Of a DNA stretch of 5,914 bases, positions 5,644 through 5,914 are shown in pieces. The stretch is from Pseudomonadota bacterium. GTDB lineage: Bacteria; Pseudomonadota; Gammaproteobacteria; Steroidobacterales; Steroidobacteraceae. How positions within the stretch are numbered: position 1 is the stretch's first letter; the number at the start of each line of letters is the position of its first letter. A model generated the notes under the pieces. It was given only the letters and a program-made list of their open reading frames with translations. It ran no database searches and had not been told where the DNA came from. The stretch spans positions 1-5,914 of the forward strand of contig JAKBBE010000156.1 in the NCBI GenBank assembly GCA_021826035.1, in the 5' to 3' direction. The translations under genes were made by a program, and so were the position numbers.

Positions 5644-5914
5644 ATGACGCTGGGACTTCGCCCGCTGACCGCGGCGGTCGCGCTTTGCGCACTGTTGAGT
5701 TTCCCGATCACCCGCGCTGCCGACGCGGTGAGCCTGCTGCCCAAGGGCGCGACAGTGTCGATGTCCAGCGGAGCGCTTCAGCTGACACTCGTGCGCAGCA
5801 ACGTGCTGCGGGTGCATTTTCTGCCCGGCGGGCACGCAACCGCGCCGGCGCTGGTGATGTCGCCGCGGGCGCCGCGCGCCGCGCGCGGCCCGGTGCGCGT
5901 GCAGCAGCGGGGTC
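5644..5914 (+). CDS. Exported GH31-family alpha-glucosidase, N-terminus only (3' end cut by window)
   Basis: Probably an alpha-glucosidase or alpha-glucosyltransferase working outside the cytoplasm on alpha-glucans brought to or through the outer membrane. Seen: 90 codons open to the right edge. Residues 1-25 form a signal peptide (Arg6, hydrophobic core 8-20, likely cleavage after ITRA). Residues 42-61 (beginning SGALQLTLVRSNVLRVHFLP) match the opening beta-strands of the GH31 N-terminal domain, where a short strand is followed by a V-L-R-V-x-F-x-P pattern. The catalytic barrel with its Asp nucleophile lies outside the window. Cys15 in VALC is not a lipobox, since Leu sits where Gly, Ala or Ser is needed, so a soluble periplasmic or secreted protein is favoured. 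The gene shares its operator with the receptor. Another beta-sandwich-headed glycosidase cannot be excluded from this length. Confidence 0.72.
   Translation, partial: MTLGLRPLTAAVALCALLSFPITRAADAVSLLPKGATVSMSSGALQLTLVRSNVLRVHFLPGGHATAPALVMSPRAPRAARGPVRVQQRG

Noticed and set aside
5644..5721. Lipoprotein signal in the GH31-like N-terminus (Cys15)
   Set aside because: The residues before Cys are V-A-L. The position before Cys must be Gly, Ala or Ser, and a standard cleavage site follows at ITRA.
1..5914. Mobile elements, CRISPR arrays, tRNA or rRNA genes
   Set aside because: No transposase or integrase motifs, no spaced repeat array beyond the four operators, and no tRNA- or rRNA-like segment were recognised by eye.

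Overview
The window is high-GC DNA carrying four protein genes. Their families and layout point to a Xanthomonadales- or Caulobacter-like proteobacterium, most likely a gammaproteobacterium. This is inferred from the type of TonB-dependent receptor, the halogenase beside it and the style of GH13 alpha-glucosidase, not from any marker gene. The content reads as an alpha-glucan (maltose or maltooligosaccharide) uptake and breakdown locus. No RNA gene, insertion sequence, CRISPR array or integrase was seen.

Layout, left to right. Bases 1-544 (minus strand) hold the first third of a cytoplasmic GH13 alpha-glucosidase. Bases 545-871 are a divergent control region with three copies of one 14-bp operator-like site. 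Bases 872-3808 (plus) encode a complete 978-residue TonB-dependent outer-membrane receptor starting at GTG. Bases 3836-3873 form a strong GC-rich hairpin that looks like an intrinsic terminator or attenuator. Bases 3918-5423 (plus) encode a complete 501-residue flavin-dependent halogenase of the tryptophan-halogenase family. Bases 5424-5643 are a second control region with a fourth, identical operator. Bases 5644-5914 (plus) hold the start of an exported protein whose N-terminus resembles the GH31 alpha-glucosidase N-terminal domain.

Proposed working: the receptor brings oligosaccharide across the outer membrane, an exported GH31 enzyme trims it in the periplasm or at the surface, and the cytoplasmic GH13 enzyme finishes hydrolysis. 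A shared regulator, probably of the LacI family because the site has a central CG palindrome, would bind the four sites and tie the three transcription units together. The halogenase is the odd member. Its catalytic residues look intact, but its substrate and its reason for being in a sugar locus are unknown.

Most notable is the operator set. The 14-mer TGAATACGTATGCG occurs four times without a mismatch, always upstream of one of the carbohydrate genes and read in the direction of the gene it appears to serve. Before the receptor and before the GH31 gene it sits exactly 5 bp upstream of a TTGC -35-like element.
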